Source: Nanobdellota archaeon (lineage in GTDB: Archaea; Nanobdellota; Nanobdellia; SCGC-AAA011-G17; GW2011-AR20). Taken from it: 16,486 nt of DNA. This document shows, one piece after another, positions 5,969-12,233 of the stretch. The translations under genes were made by a program, and so were the position numbers. Each line of letters opens with the position of its first letter. Position 1 is the first letter of the stretch. The DNA is taken from assembly GCA_018819375.1 (NCBI GenBank), contig JAHJQH010000036.1:1-16486 (forward strand), given 5' to 3'. The notes beneath the pieces are model-generated. The model was given only the letters and a program-made list of their open reading frames with translations, was not told where the DNA came from and made no database searches.

Positions 5969-6943
5969 ATGAAAACTGAAGAAAAAAAACCAAAACCAGA
6001 AGAAAAAAAACAAATCAAGGCAAAAGAAAAGAAGCCAACACCAGTAACACAAGAACCAAAACTGAAACAAGAACCAAAACTGAAACAAGAACCAAAACTG
6101 AAACAAGAACCAAAAACACAAGAATTAAAACAAAAGTCAAAACTTGTCGATGCTGTTGTTACTGCTGACACTGTCGATGCTGTTGTTACTGTTGATACTG
6201 TTGATGCAGAAAAGGCTCCAGTCATTCCTAAAGAAGTCAGCGAAGAAACAGGTGTGGTGATTAGGGAATCGTGGAAGCCAAAAACTTCCTTGGGAAGAGA
6301 TGTTCAATCAGGAAAGATAAAGACCTTAAGAGAAGTTTTTGATTCAGGCAGGGGGATTATGGAATATCAGATAGTGGATTATCTCCTTAAAGACCCGGAA
6401 ACAGTTTTCGCTGCTGTTGGCCAGTCAAGGGGAAAATTTGGCGGCGGAAAAAGGAGCATCTGGAAACAGACACAAAAGAAAACAAGAGAGGGAAACAAGC
6501 CAAAATTCGCGATTCTTGCCATAATAGGAAACAAGGACGGATATGTTGGTATGGGCTATGGTAAATCAAAAGAGACAATGCCTGCAAGAGAAAAAGCAAT
6601 AAGACAAGCAAAATTAAATTTGTGCAGGGTAAGAAGGGGCTGTGGTTCGTGGGAGTGCAATTGTGGGGAGTATCATTCAATTCCATTCAAGGTTCCTGGA
6701 AAGTGCGGTGCAGCAGATATCACCCTCATTCCAGCACCAAAAGGAACAGGATTATGCATAGAAAAAGAATGCCAGAACATCTTGAGGTTGGCAGGGATAA
6801 AAGATATCTATTCAAAATCAAGAAACAAGAAAACCAAGTATAATCTTCTTAATGCATGCTTTAATGCTCTGGCAAACCTGTCAAAAATGAAAGTAGCTCC
6901 TGCCCAAAAGGCAAGGACAAAATACATTGAAGGAGATAAATGA
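5969..6943 (+). CDS. rps5: 30S ribosomal protein uS5 (S5) with a repeat-rich N-terminal extension
   Basis: uS5 acts in decoding fidelity. The family core starts near residue 95 (VIRESWKPKTSLGRDVQSG). It includes FAILAIIGNKDGYVGMGYGKSKE, the double-stranded-RNA-binding-like region with RRGCGSWECNCGEYHSIPFKV and DITLIPAPKGTGLC, and AGIKDIYSKS. Archaeal S5 is usually about 205-235 residues; this one is 324. The extra N-terminal residues include three perfect 18-base tandem repeats (residue unit EPKLKQ) and a 27-base repeat (unit VDAVVTADT). The ribosome binding site is AAGGTG before ATG 5969. The start resembles the uS17 start (MKT followed by Lys/Pro/Glu). The stop overlaps uL30 (ATGA). Confidence 0.94.
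   Translation: MKTEEKKPKPEEKKQIKAKEKKPTPVTQEPKLKQEPKLKQEPKLKQEPKTQELKQKSKLVDAVVTADTVDAVVTVDTVDAEKAPVIPKEVSEETGVVIRESWKPKTSLGRDVQSGKIKTLREVFDSGRGIMEYQIVDYLLKDPETVFAAVGQSRGKFGGGKRSIWKQTQKKTREGNKPKFAILAIIGNKDGYVGMGYGKSKETMPAREKAIRQAKLNLCRVRRGCGSWECNCGEYHSIPFKVPGKCGAADITLIPAPKGTGLCIEKECQNILRLAGIKDIYSKSRNKKTKYNLLNACFNALANLSKMKVAPAQKARTKYIEGDK
6053..6106 (+). repeat. Three perfect 18-base tandem repeats in uS5
   Basis: The unit GAACCAAAACTGAAACAA occurs at 6053-6070, 6071-6088 and 6089-6106, followed by a partial copy. It encodes EPKLKQ each time and keeps the frame. Such repeats can change copy number by slippage without breaking the gene. Confidence 0.95.
6146..6208 (+). repeat. Imperfect 27-base tandem repeat in uS5
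   Basis: Two 27-base units (6146-6172 and 6173-6199) plus a 9-base partial encode VDAVVTADT, VDAVVTVDT and VDA. The differences are a few third- or second-position changes. The stretch is hydrophobic/acidic and unlike the surrounding Lys/Glu-rich extension. Confidence 0.9.
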
Positions 6944-7410
6944 ACAAAATCGCAGTTATCAGGATTAGGGGAAAAACTGGAATAAGAAAAGATATTTCAG
7001 ACACACTTAAGATACTTCACCTTTTTAACAAATATCATTGCATCATTGTTGATAACAAGCCGAGTTATGTTGGGATGATAAAAAAAGTAAAGGATTACAT
7101 AACCTGGGGGGAGATAAATAAGGAATCCCTGAAATTATTATTGGAGAAGAGGGGGAGGTTGCCCTGCAAAAAACACCTCACAAAAGAATATCTGGAGAAG
7201 ACCACAAAAAAAGATTTTGACAAATTTTCTGAGGACATGCTCAATTCAAAAACTTCATTCAATGAGATTGAGGGGTTAAAACCATTTTTCAGGCTCAAGC
7301 CCCCTGAAGGAGGATTTGAAAGAAAGGGAATAAAAAAACCATTTTCAATCGGAGGGGCGCTTGGATACAGGAAAGAAAACATAAATCAGTTGATAAAAAA
7401 AATGATCTAG
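6940..7410 (+). CDS. rpl30: 50S ribosomal protein uL30 (L30), archaeal long form
   Basis: uL30 is a small RNA-binding protein of the large subunit. The N-terminal ferredoxin-like domain has IAVIRIRGKTGIRKDISDTLKIL and HCIIVDNKPSYVGMIKKVKDYITWGEI. The archaeal/eukaryal extension contains FRLKPPEGGFERKGIKKPFSIGGALGYR. The length of 156 is typical of archaea. ATGA overlap with uS5. Confidence 0.96.
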   Translation: MNKIAVIRIRGKTGIRKDISDTLKILHLFNKYHCIIVDNKPSYVGMIKKVKDYITWGEINKESLKLLLEKRGRLPCKKHLTKEYLEKTTKKDFDKFSEDMLNSKTSFNEIEGLKPFFRLKPPEGGFERKGIKKPFSIGGALGYRKENINQLIKKMI

Positions 7411-7423
7411 GCAAGAGGTTCAA

Positions 7424-7873
7424 ATGACGATAATAAGACAAAAAAAATTAAGGAAATATCGGGGAAGCAAGACGCACGGCGGGGGTAGTAAGAAAAAGAG
7501 GAGAGGTGCAGGCAACAGGGGAGGGAGAGGTATGGCAGGAAGCGGGAAAAGGGCAGACCAAAAGAAACCAACTATCCTGAAGCTCTATGGAAACTCATAT
7601 TTCGGAAAAAAAGGATTTCACAGCAAGACAAGAAAGAAAATAAAAGCCATAAACATATCAGACTTAGAAGAAAAAATAGAGTTGTGGGTCAAACAAGGGA
7701 TAGCTGAACTAAAACAAGATGAGTACTGCATTGACCTCGGAAAAATAAAAATTCAAAAACTCCTTGCAAGAGGCAAACCTGCAAGAAAATACAATCTCCA
7801 AGTCAAACATGCCTCAGAAAACGCAAGAAAGAAAATTGAGGAAAAAGGTGGTAAGGTAAATGTCAGTTTTTAA
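7424..7873 (+). CDS. rpl15: 50S ribosomal protein uL15 (L15)
   Basis: uL15 is a late large-subunit assembly protein with a long basic extension into rRNA. The N-terminal part is Gly/Arg/Lys-rich (THGGGSKKKRRGAGNRGGRGMAG), and the C-terminal domain has KIKIQKLLARGKPARKYNLQV and SENARKKIEEKGGKV. At 149 residues it is full length. A GAGG element lies before ATG 7424. Its end overlaps secY by 14 bases. Confidence 0.96.
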   Translation: MTIIRQKKLRKYRGSKTHGGGSKKKRRGAGNRGGRGMAGSGKRADQKKPTILKLYGNSYFGKKGFHSKTRKKIKAINISDLEEKIELWVKQGIAELKQDEYCIDLGKIKIQKLLARGKPARKYNLQVKHASENARKKIEEKGGKVNVSF

Positions 7874-9242
7874 GAACTTTCTAATGTCCCTGCCCGAAGT
7901 TAAGGGCCCATCACAGAAATATCTTCCTTTCAACACAAAACTAAAATGGACCGCCATGATTCTTTTTGCATTTTTCATCCTTGGGATGATTCCATTATGG
8001 GGCCTGGCAGAAAACGCGCTAAAACACTTTGATGTTCTCTCAATACTTCTTGGTGCAAAGTTTGGTTCAATAACATCTTTGGGTATTGGACCCATAGTCA
8101 CGGCATCCATCGTCTTGCAATTACTGCACGGCTCTGGTCTTATAAAATTAGACACTTCAACACACGACGGAAGGGTATTCTTCCAGGGGCTTCAGAAAAT
8201 GCTTGCAATCTTTTTCATACTTTTTGAATCCATAATCTATGTTTTTATGGGAGGCCTGACACCAGAAATAGGAATTTCCCCTTGGATTCTTGTTATCCAG
8301 TTATGCATCGGAGGGTTCCTGATTTTGTTAATGGACGATGTAATAAACAAGTGGGGTTTTGGAAGCGGCATATCACTCTTCATTGCAGCAGGAGTATCTT
8401 CAAGCGTGTTCATAAGGGCATTTTCACCACTCACCACAACAGGAATACTCTCTTTTGGCTCAGGACAGCCGGCAGTCGGAAAGGTGTTTGTTTTTATATC
8501 CTCTTTCGTAGGGGGAAGAGTAACAGAATCCATACTCTCTCTTGAATCAATAATAGCAACTATATTTGTTTTCCTTCTTGTTGTTTACGCCCAGGGGATG
8601 AAAGTAGAGGTTCCTCTCTCATTTGGAAAAGTAAGGGGGTATGGGGTAAGATGGCCCCTGAAGTTTTTTTACACAAGCAACATACCTGTAATATTAGTGG
8701 CTGCACTAATGGCAAATCTCCAATTGTGGGCAAGACTTATGGAAAGCTGGGGCCGGCCAATTTTGGGAACATTCACAGGACAGGTCCCTTCATCAGGACT
8801 GGTTTATTGGTTATATGCCCCGGACATAGTGAGAAACATAATAACAGGAGCATTTTCTCTTTCAGACATCTCACACGCAATTACATACTCCTTGTTTATG
8901 ATGATTGGAGCAACAATATTCTCTATTTTTTGGGTTCAGACATCAGGGATGGATGCAAAGAGTCAGGCAAAGCAGATAATGGATTCAGGACTGCAGGTTC
9001 CAGGATTCAGGAGAGATGAAAGAGTACTGGAAACCGTATTAAAGAGATACATCACCCCACTGACAATTATGGGCGGACTTTCAATAGGATTATTAGCTGC
9101 GATAGCAGACCTTTCAGGAACACTCGCAAGTGGAACAGGAATCCTGCTTGCAGTTATGATAATTTATAAGATGTACGAGGACATAGCAAGACAGCACGCA
9201 ATGGATATGTATCCTGCACTGAAAAAAGTTATGGCGAAGTGA
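7860..9242 (+). CDS. secY: Protein translocase subunit SecY (Sec61 alpha)
   Basis: SecY forms the protein-conducting channel of the cell membrane with SecE and Sec61beta. The 460 residues include about ten hydrophobic segments. The N-terminus (LPEVKGPSQKYLPFNTKLKWT), the SLGIGPIVTASIVLQLL segment, GFGSGISLFIAAGV, RGYGVRWPLKFFYTSNIPVILVAAL and LQVPGFRRDERVLETVLKRYI are typical of archaeal SecY. ATG 7860 lies inside the end of uL15, implying coupled translation and co-transcription with the ribosomal genes. Archaea often have adk next; here the operon is interrupted by an accessory island. Confidence 0.97.
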   Translation: MSVFKNFLMSLPEVKGPSQKYLPFNTKLKWTAMILFAFFILGMIPLWGLAENALKHFDVLSILLGAKFGSITSLGIGPIVTASIVLQLLHGSGLIKLDTSTHDGRVFFQGLQKMLAIFFILFESIIYVFMGGLTPEIGISPWILVIQLCIGGFLILLMDDVINKWGFGSGISLFIAAGVSSSVFIRAFSPLTTTGILSFGSGQPAVGKVFVFISSFVGGRVTESILSLESIIATIFVFLLVVYAQGMKVEVPLSFGKVRGYGVRWPLKFFYTSNIPVILVAALMANLQLWARLMESWGRPILGTFTGQVPSSGLVYWLYAPDIVRNIITGAFSLSDISHAITYSLFMMIGATIFSIFWVQTSGMDAKSQAKQIMDSGLQVPGFRRDERVLETVLKRYITPLTIMGGLSIGLLAAIADLSGTLASGTGILLAVMIIYKMYEDIARQHAMDMYPALKKVMAK

Positions 9243-9269
9243 ATTCTTTGACTCCTGTTAGATAGTAAC

Positions 9270-9289
9270 AAACCAAAAGGTTTATAAAT
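9270..9289 (+). promoter_or_regulatory. TATA-box promoter for the island protein
   Basis: AAACCAAAAGG then TTTATAAA (9281-9288) is a good archaeal BRE/TATA element. A start of transcription about 25-30 bases downstream would fall near 9308-9312, just before ATG 9318/9321 but after ATG 9288. The box overlaps the first possible start codon. Confidence 0.55.
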
Positions 9290-9317
9290 GTTTGAATATT
9301 CTAAACTGAAGATAAAA

Positions 9318-10031
9318 ATGATGCAAAATAAAGATACTAATAAAGGATTACAAGTAAGAGAAGGAAGAACAGAACTTATGGTCCCACATCAAGATGGAAA
9401 AATAACTTTGGTTCATCCTGCTTATGGTCCAAATACTTACTTCGGTGTCCATAAATCAATTTCTGAAGCAAACCTTTCAGTACCAACAATGGCTGAAACA
9501 GCTTCTTTGGTTTATGCAGCTTGGCAAAACCCAGAAGAAAGATATTCAAAAGAGATTATAAGACTATTAAAAGATAGTTGGCTATGGGGTTTTACAGGAA
9601 ATCTTTATGTTCCTGGTGATGGAGTATATATTCAGGATAATCCTAAGATAAAAGATGGCAAGGTTATTATGGAAAAAAGCAAACTTGTAGAAGCACTGGA
9701 AAAACAAGATAAAACAGTAAGATTTGTTCCTTTTGGATTTAAGACAGGAAAACAAACTTCTTTGGAATTATCCAAAAACCATTATGTGGTTGCTCTTGTA
9801 GGAGAACAAGGAGCAGATAAACTCGCACAAGTTGCTGATAAATATAAAAATAAAGCTTGTGTATGGTCCTTTAGTTCTATTGACAATGAGGTGATTAGAG
9901 TTTCCGCTCTGGATTCCGACTGGGATGGTCGGAGGTTGGATGTTGATGGCGACGGCTTTGGTGGTGGCGGGGATGGTTATGCTTTCGGGGTATTTAAGAA
10001 AAGTGGCGAAGCCACTCGCACGAAAAAATAA
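9318..10031 (+). CDS. Hypothetical protein with an Asp/Gly-rich, compositionally distinct tail
   Basis: I do not know its function. The frame is open from ATG 9288 (247 residues). I favour ATG 9318 (237 residues) because the TATA box at 9281-9288 overlaps the first ATG; if the gene is read through from secY, ATG 9288 with AAAGG upstream is the alternative. The body (ELMVPHQDGKITLVHPAYGP, PTMAETASLVYAA, WLWGFTGNLYVPGDGVYIQDNP, VRFVPFGFKTG, VWSFSS) looks globular, soluble and conserved, with no signal peptide. From about 9897 the base composition shifts to G-rich and the protein becomes VSALDSDWDGRRLDVDGD, a Gly/Asp stretch and YAFGVF. From memory, similar proteins of DPANN archaea share the body and differ in this tail. 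It might be a target of a diversity-generating retroelement, but no reverse transcriptase lies here. Confidence 0.8.
   Translation: MMQNKDTNKGLQVREGRTELMVPHQDGKITLVHPAYGPNTYFGVHKSISEANLSVPTMAETASLVYAAWQNPEERYSKEIIRLLKDSWLWGFTGNLYVPGDGVYIQDNPKIKDGKVIMEKSKLVEALEKQDKTVRFVPFGFKTGKQTSLELSKNHYVVALVGEQGADKLAQVADKYKNKACVWSFSSIDNEVIRVSALDSDWDGRRLDVDGDGFGGGGDGYAFGVFKKSGEATRTKK
10002..10016 (+). repeat. Small perfect hairpin at the 3' end of the island gene
   Basis: AGTGGC and GCCACT flank GAA, 15 bases before the stop codon TAA (10029-10031). It lies in the coding sequence and no U tract follows closely, so it is a weak terminator candidate. It may instead be a structural element next to the variable-looking tail. 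Confidence 0.4.
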
Positions 10032-10084
10032 AACCCCTTCAAATCGTGGCGTCAGGATTGCCTAAAAGAACCTGAGCACTATAA

Positions 10085-10243
10085 TTATTCCATAATGTTT
10101 CTATTAGCTTCTTTTTGTTTAAGTTTCCTTACCCTAACATTCTTTCTCTTACATTCTTCTATAATTGAATTAGAAAATACTGCTAAATATTCTGTTGCAT
10201 CATCTGATGTGGGTAATGTGATTAAAAGACCTTTTTTCATCAT
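10085..10243 (-). pseudogene. Short ORF, probable N-terminal remnant of a larger protein
   Basis: Reading the minus strand from ATG 10243 gives 52 residues beginning MMKKGLLITLPTSDDATEYL and ending EANRNIME, then TAA at 10087-10085. The start overlaps the stop of the upstream minus-strand gene (ATGA), as in a real operon. The amphipathic beginning looks like the first strand and helix of a larger domain. From memory it resembles the N-terminus of archaeal proteins of about 200 residues with a caspase-like fold, but this is a weak recollection. After the stop no sensible continuation is seen before the convergent island gene. Either it is truncated by a rearrangement or it is a genuine small protein. 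Confidence 0.5.
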
Positions 10244-10491
10244 ACTTTATTGAGTGCTGATATGAGGTTCCCGCTTACTTGAGCTTTGATAAAATTCAAA
10301 TGAACGTGGATAATCTGTTTTCCTATAGAATCCCCTTCTTTAACATGTTTTATCATCTCATCTTTCCTTAAAGTTTGTGAGCCTCCAATCGATAATTTTA
10401 AATTTGGAGACATCCTAGCTTCTATCCTAGCTATGACTAATTCTTTAATCTCTTCATCTTTTTCATTCCTGATATGCGGGTTAGGTTTCAT
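10240..10491 (-). CDS. Small hypothetical protein of the minus-strand cassette
   Basis: 83 residues; I do not recognise a named family. It is hydrophilic with a central LSIGGSQTLRKDEMIKHVKEGDSIGKQII pattern, suggesting a compact helical or alpha/beta protein. It starts 38 bases after the upstream gene of the cassette, and its stop overlaps the start of the next short frame as TGA within ATGA, so the three are probably one transcript. A TTTTATA element lies about 20 bases before the ATG. The strong coding character on the minus strand argues that it is real. Genes of this size and arrangement in archaeal islands may be defence or toxin-antitoxin modules, but nothing in the sequence proves that. 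Confidence 0.7.
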   Translation of the reverse strand: MKPNPHIRNEKDEEIKELVIARIEARMSPNLKLSIGGSQTLRKDEMIKHVKEGDSIGKQIIHVHLNFIKAQVSGNLISALNKV

Positions 10492-10529
10492 AATCGTTTA
10501 AGCGTATAAAATGTGGGATTCTTATACTA

Positions 10530-10715
10530 TCATATTATATCTATTCTACAAAGGGTTTTTAAAAGTTTCTTTGATAATACAGTATTCTCCTTAACTTCAA
10601 AATAAACCGCATCCCAGGAGTAGGGTTTTTTATCTACAACTACTATAATCTCCCCTCTTAAATTTTCTGGAAGGTTTGAATATGCTTTTAGAAATCTCTC
10701 TTTTGAATTCACCAT
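10530..10715 (-). CDS. Small hypothetical protein, first gene of the minus-strand cassette
   Basis: 61 residues: a basic amphipathic start (MVNSKERFLKAYSNLPENLR), a hydrophobic strand (GEIIVVVDKKPYSWDAVYFEV) and a helical end. I do not recognise a named family, although the pattern RF-KA--NLP--LR-EI--V-D--P-SW looks conserved to me among small archaeal proteins. A TATA box about 26 bases upstream fits a leaderless message. It is likely co-expressed with the genes at 10240-10491 and 10085-10243. Confidence 0.65.
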   Translation of the reverse strand: MVNSKERFLKAYSNLPENLRGEIIVVVDKKPYSWDAVYFEVKENTVLSKKLLKTLCRIDII

Positions 10716-10736
10716 ACTTTTACTAAGTCGGGCTCA

Positions 10737-10746
10737 TTTAAAAACC
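10737..10746 (-). promoter_or_regulatory. TATA box of the minus-strand cassette
   Basis: Read on the minus strand it is GGTTTTTAAA, centred about 26 bases before ATG 10715. This spacing predicts a leaderless transcript. It nearly matches the GGTTTATAAA box of the island gene at 9279-9288. Confidence 0.55.
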
Positions 10747-10800
10747 TACCGCCCATTTTATCAGAATATCACACCTCACATCACAATCTCATACACCAAC

Positions 10801-10815
10801 AAAAAGATATATAAA
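10801..10815 (+). promoter_or_regulatory. TATA box for the EMC3-eL34-eL14-prefoldin operon
   Basis: AAAAAG followed by ATATATAAA (10807-10815) is a canonical archaeal BRE/TATA. It predicts transcription from about 10835-10840, leaving a purine-rich leader of about 145 bases before ATG 10985. A separate promoter is needed here because minus-strand genes separate this block from secY. Confidence 0.65.
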
Positions 10816-10841
10816 CTCCTCATCAAGTTCAAAAGTAGGAA

Positions 10842-10943
10842 AACAAAATAAAAGAGAGAATAAAAGAAAAACAAGAGAGAATAAAAGAAAAACAAAAGAG
10901 AATAAGATAAAACAAGAGAGAATAAAAGAAAAACAAGAGGAAA
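10842..10943 (+). repeat. Purine-rich 21-base direct repeats in a 5' leader
   Basis: The unit ACAAGAGAGAATAAAAGAAAA occurs at 10871-10891 and 10912-10932, with a 20-base variant at 10892-10911 and looser copies on either side. The + strand is nearly all A and G, with one C per unit and occasional T. The sequence lies between the predicted promoter and the EMC3-like gene. On the minus strand it gives long Phe/Leu/Ser frames that I regard as spurious. Confidence 0.85.
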
Positions 10944-10984
10944 AAGACAGGTAACAGGAAAAAAGGAGAATAAATGCAATAAAA

Positions 10985-11419
10985 ATGTTAGATGGTTTTT
11001 TCAACTCAATCTTTGGACAATTCATAGCGTGGTCGCCGAAGTTTGCACTGGTGGTAATATGTTTTCTCATCACTCTTCTCACAACACTTGTCTACAAATA
11101 CACCACCGACCAAAAACTAATAAAACAAATGAAACAAGAAATGAAAGAAATGCAAGCTCAGATTAAGGAGCACAAGGACAATCCAAAAAAAGCAATGGAA
11201 CTTCAGAAGCAGTTAATGGAAAGGAACATGAAATTTATGATGCACTCCTTCAAGCCGCTTATTTACACTTTCATTCCAATCATAATCATATTCAGCTGGC
11301 TTAGAGGCACATATTCAGAAATGGGAAAAATACTATTTGGCCTGAGCTGGATTTGGGTGTATATTATTGTATCAATAATATTCAGCACCATCCTAAGAAA
11401 AGTTTTAAAAATCTATTGA
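10985..11419 (+). CDS. EMC3/TMCO1-like membrane protein (DUF106), Oxa1-superfamily insertase
   Basis: 144 residues with three hydrophobic segments: about 17-37, 88-105 and 115-137. A charged, helical coiled-coil stretch between the first two (KLIKQMKQEMKEMQAQIKEH) and the KAMELQKQLMERNMKFMMHSFKPLIYTFIPI pattern are hallmarks of archaeal DUF106, a relative of YidC, Oxa1 and EMC3. It probably inserts membrane proteins next to SecY. An in-frame stop at 10952-10954 limits the start to ATG 10985. GGAG at about 10964 is rather far; a three-codon ATG CAA TAA frame precedes the start. In archaea this gene normally sits in the secY-adk-eL34 region, which supports the assignment. Confidence 0.9.
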   Translation: MLDGFFNSIFGQFIAWSPKFALVVICFLITLLTTLVYKYTTDQKLIKQMKQEMKEMQAQIKEHKDNPKKAMELQKQLMERNMKFMMHSFKPLIYTFIPIIIIFSWLRGTYSEMGKILFGLSWIWVYIIVSIIFSTILRKVLKIY

Positions 11420-11447
11420 ATTAACCATTATATTAAATTAACCATTA
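11419..11447 (+). repeat. 12-base direct repeat before eL34
   Basis: AATTAACCATTA occurs at 11419-11430 and 11436-11447 with TATTA between, filling the whole gap between the EMC3-like gene and eL34. The gap has no ribosome binding site. The AT-rich sequence could be a weak promoter or a duplicated binding site. Confidence 0.7.
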
Positions 11448-11449
11448 AT

Positions 11450-11728
11450 ATGCCAAGACCATCAAGAAGATCAAGGACATTGAGAAGGGTTCATAAAAGA
11501 ATTCCTGGAGGAAAGACAAAGCTTACTTATGAAAAGAGAAAGCCAAGCAGGGCAGTATGCTCAGAATGTAAACAACCTCTTCATGGAGTTCCAAGAGAAA
11601 GACCTTACAAGCAGGGGAAATTAACAAAATCAAAAAAAAGGCCAGAAAGGGCATATGGCGGGGTGTTATGCTCAAGATGTTCAAGAAGAAAAATAATAAA
11701 ACAAGCAAGAGTGCAAAAAAATGACTAA
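11450..11728 (+). CDS. rpl34e: 50S ribosomal protein eL34 (L34e)
   Basis: eL34 is an archaeal/eukaryal large-subunit protein. The 92 residues start MPRPSRRSRTLRRVHKRIPGGKT and carry a zinc ribbon: CSEC near residue 37 and CSRC near residue 74, with RPERAYGGVLC between. Length is normal. It overlaps eL14 by 8 bases. No ribosome binding site precedes the ATG, only AT-rich repeats. Confidence 0.96.
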   Translation: MPRPSRRSRTLRRVHKRIPGGKTKLTYEKRKPSRAVCSECKQPLHGVPRERPYKQGKLTKSKKRPERAYGGVLCSRCSRRKIIKQARVQKND

Positions 11729-12233
11729 GAATCTCATCGGAAAATTATGCGTGAAAACCTGCGGAAGGGAAAGCGGCAGGAAGTGTGTTATCGTAAGTGA
11801 AATAGATGACCATTTTGTCCTCATAGATGGAAATGTTAAAAGGAGAAGATGCAACATAAATCACATTGAAATACTGAGCCCTGTCTTGAAGCTCAAGCAA
11901 GGAGCATCAACACAAGAGGTAAAAAAAGCAATGGAAGACATAGGAATAGAAACAAGAACTCCAAGAAAAAAAGAAAAACCTGCAGCAGAGAAACCCGTAA
12001 AAAAGAGAAAAGAGAAGAAGATAAAAGAAGAAAAAAAACCAAAGAAAAAAGACCAGCAAAAACAGGAGATACAATCAAAACCAAAAACACAATCACGATC
12101 CAGGGAAGAATTGAAAGAAAATAAAAAAGAACAAGCTCAGGAGAAGAGCTTGGTGAAAGCAGAAAACAAGGCAACAGGAGAAGAACAGAATAAGGGAGAG
12201 TCAAAAAAAGTCAAGGGACAAGCTAAAAAATGA
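11721..12233 (+). CDS. rpl14e: 50S ribosomal protein eL14 (L14e) with a long charged tail
   Basis: eL14 has a KOW-like core (IGKLCVKTCGRESGRKCVIVSEIDDHFVLIDGNVKRRRCNINHIEIL) covering the first 55 residues, then a short helix (KLKQGASTQEVKKAMEDIGI). Archaeal eL14 is often about 95 residues; here it is 170, because a Lys/Glu/Gln-rich low-complexity tail of about 85 residues follows. Archaea often have cmk between eL34 and eL14; here the two overlap directly. The stop overlaps the next start (ATGA). Confidence 0.93.
   Translation: MTKNLIGKLCVKTCGRESGRKCVIVSEIDDHFVLIDGNVKRRRCNINHIEILSPVLKLKQGASTQEVKKAMEDIGIETRTPRKKEKPAAEKPVKKRKEKKIKEEKKPKKKDQQKQEIQSKPKTQSRSREELKENKKEQAQEKSLVKAENKATGEEQNKGESKKVKGQAKK

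Noticed and set aside
8651..9019. 122-residue + strand open frame within secY
   Set aside because: It lies in another frame of an intact, strongly conserved secY and has no supporting features.
10776..11082. Phe/Leu/Ser-rich minus-strand open frames that look like membrane proteins
   Set aside because: They are the complement of the purine-rich repeat leader and of the EMC3-like gene, without conserved features.
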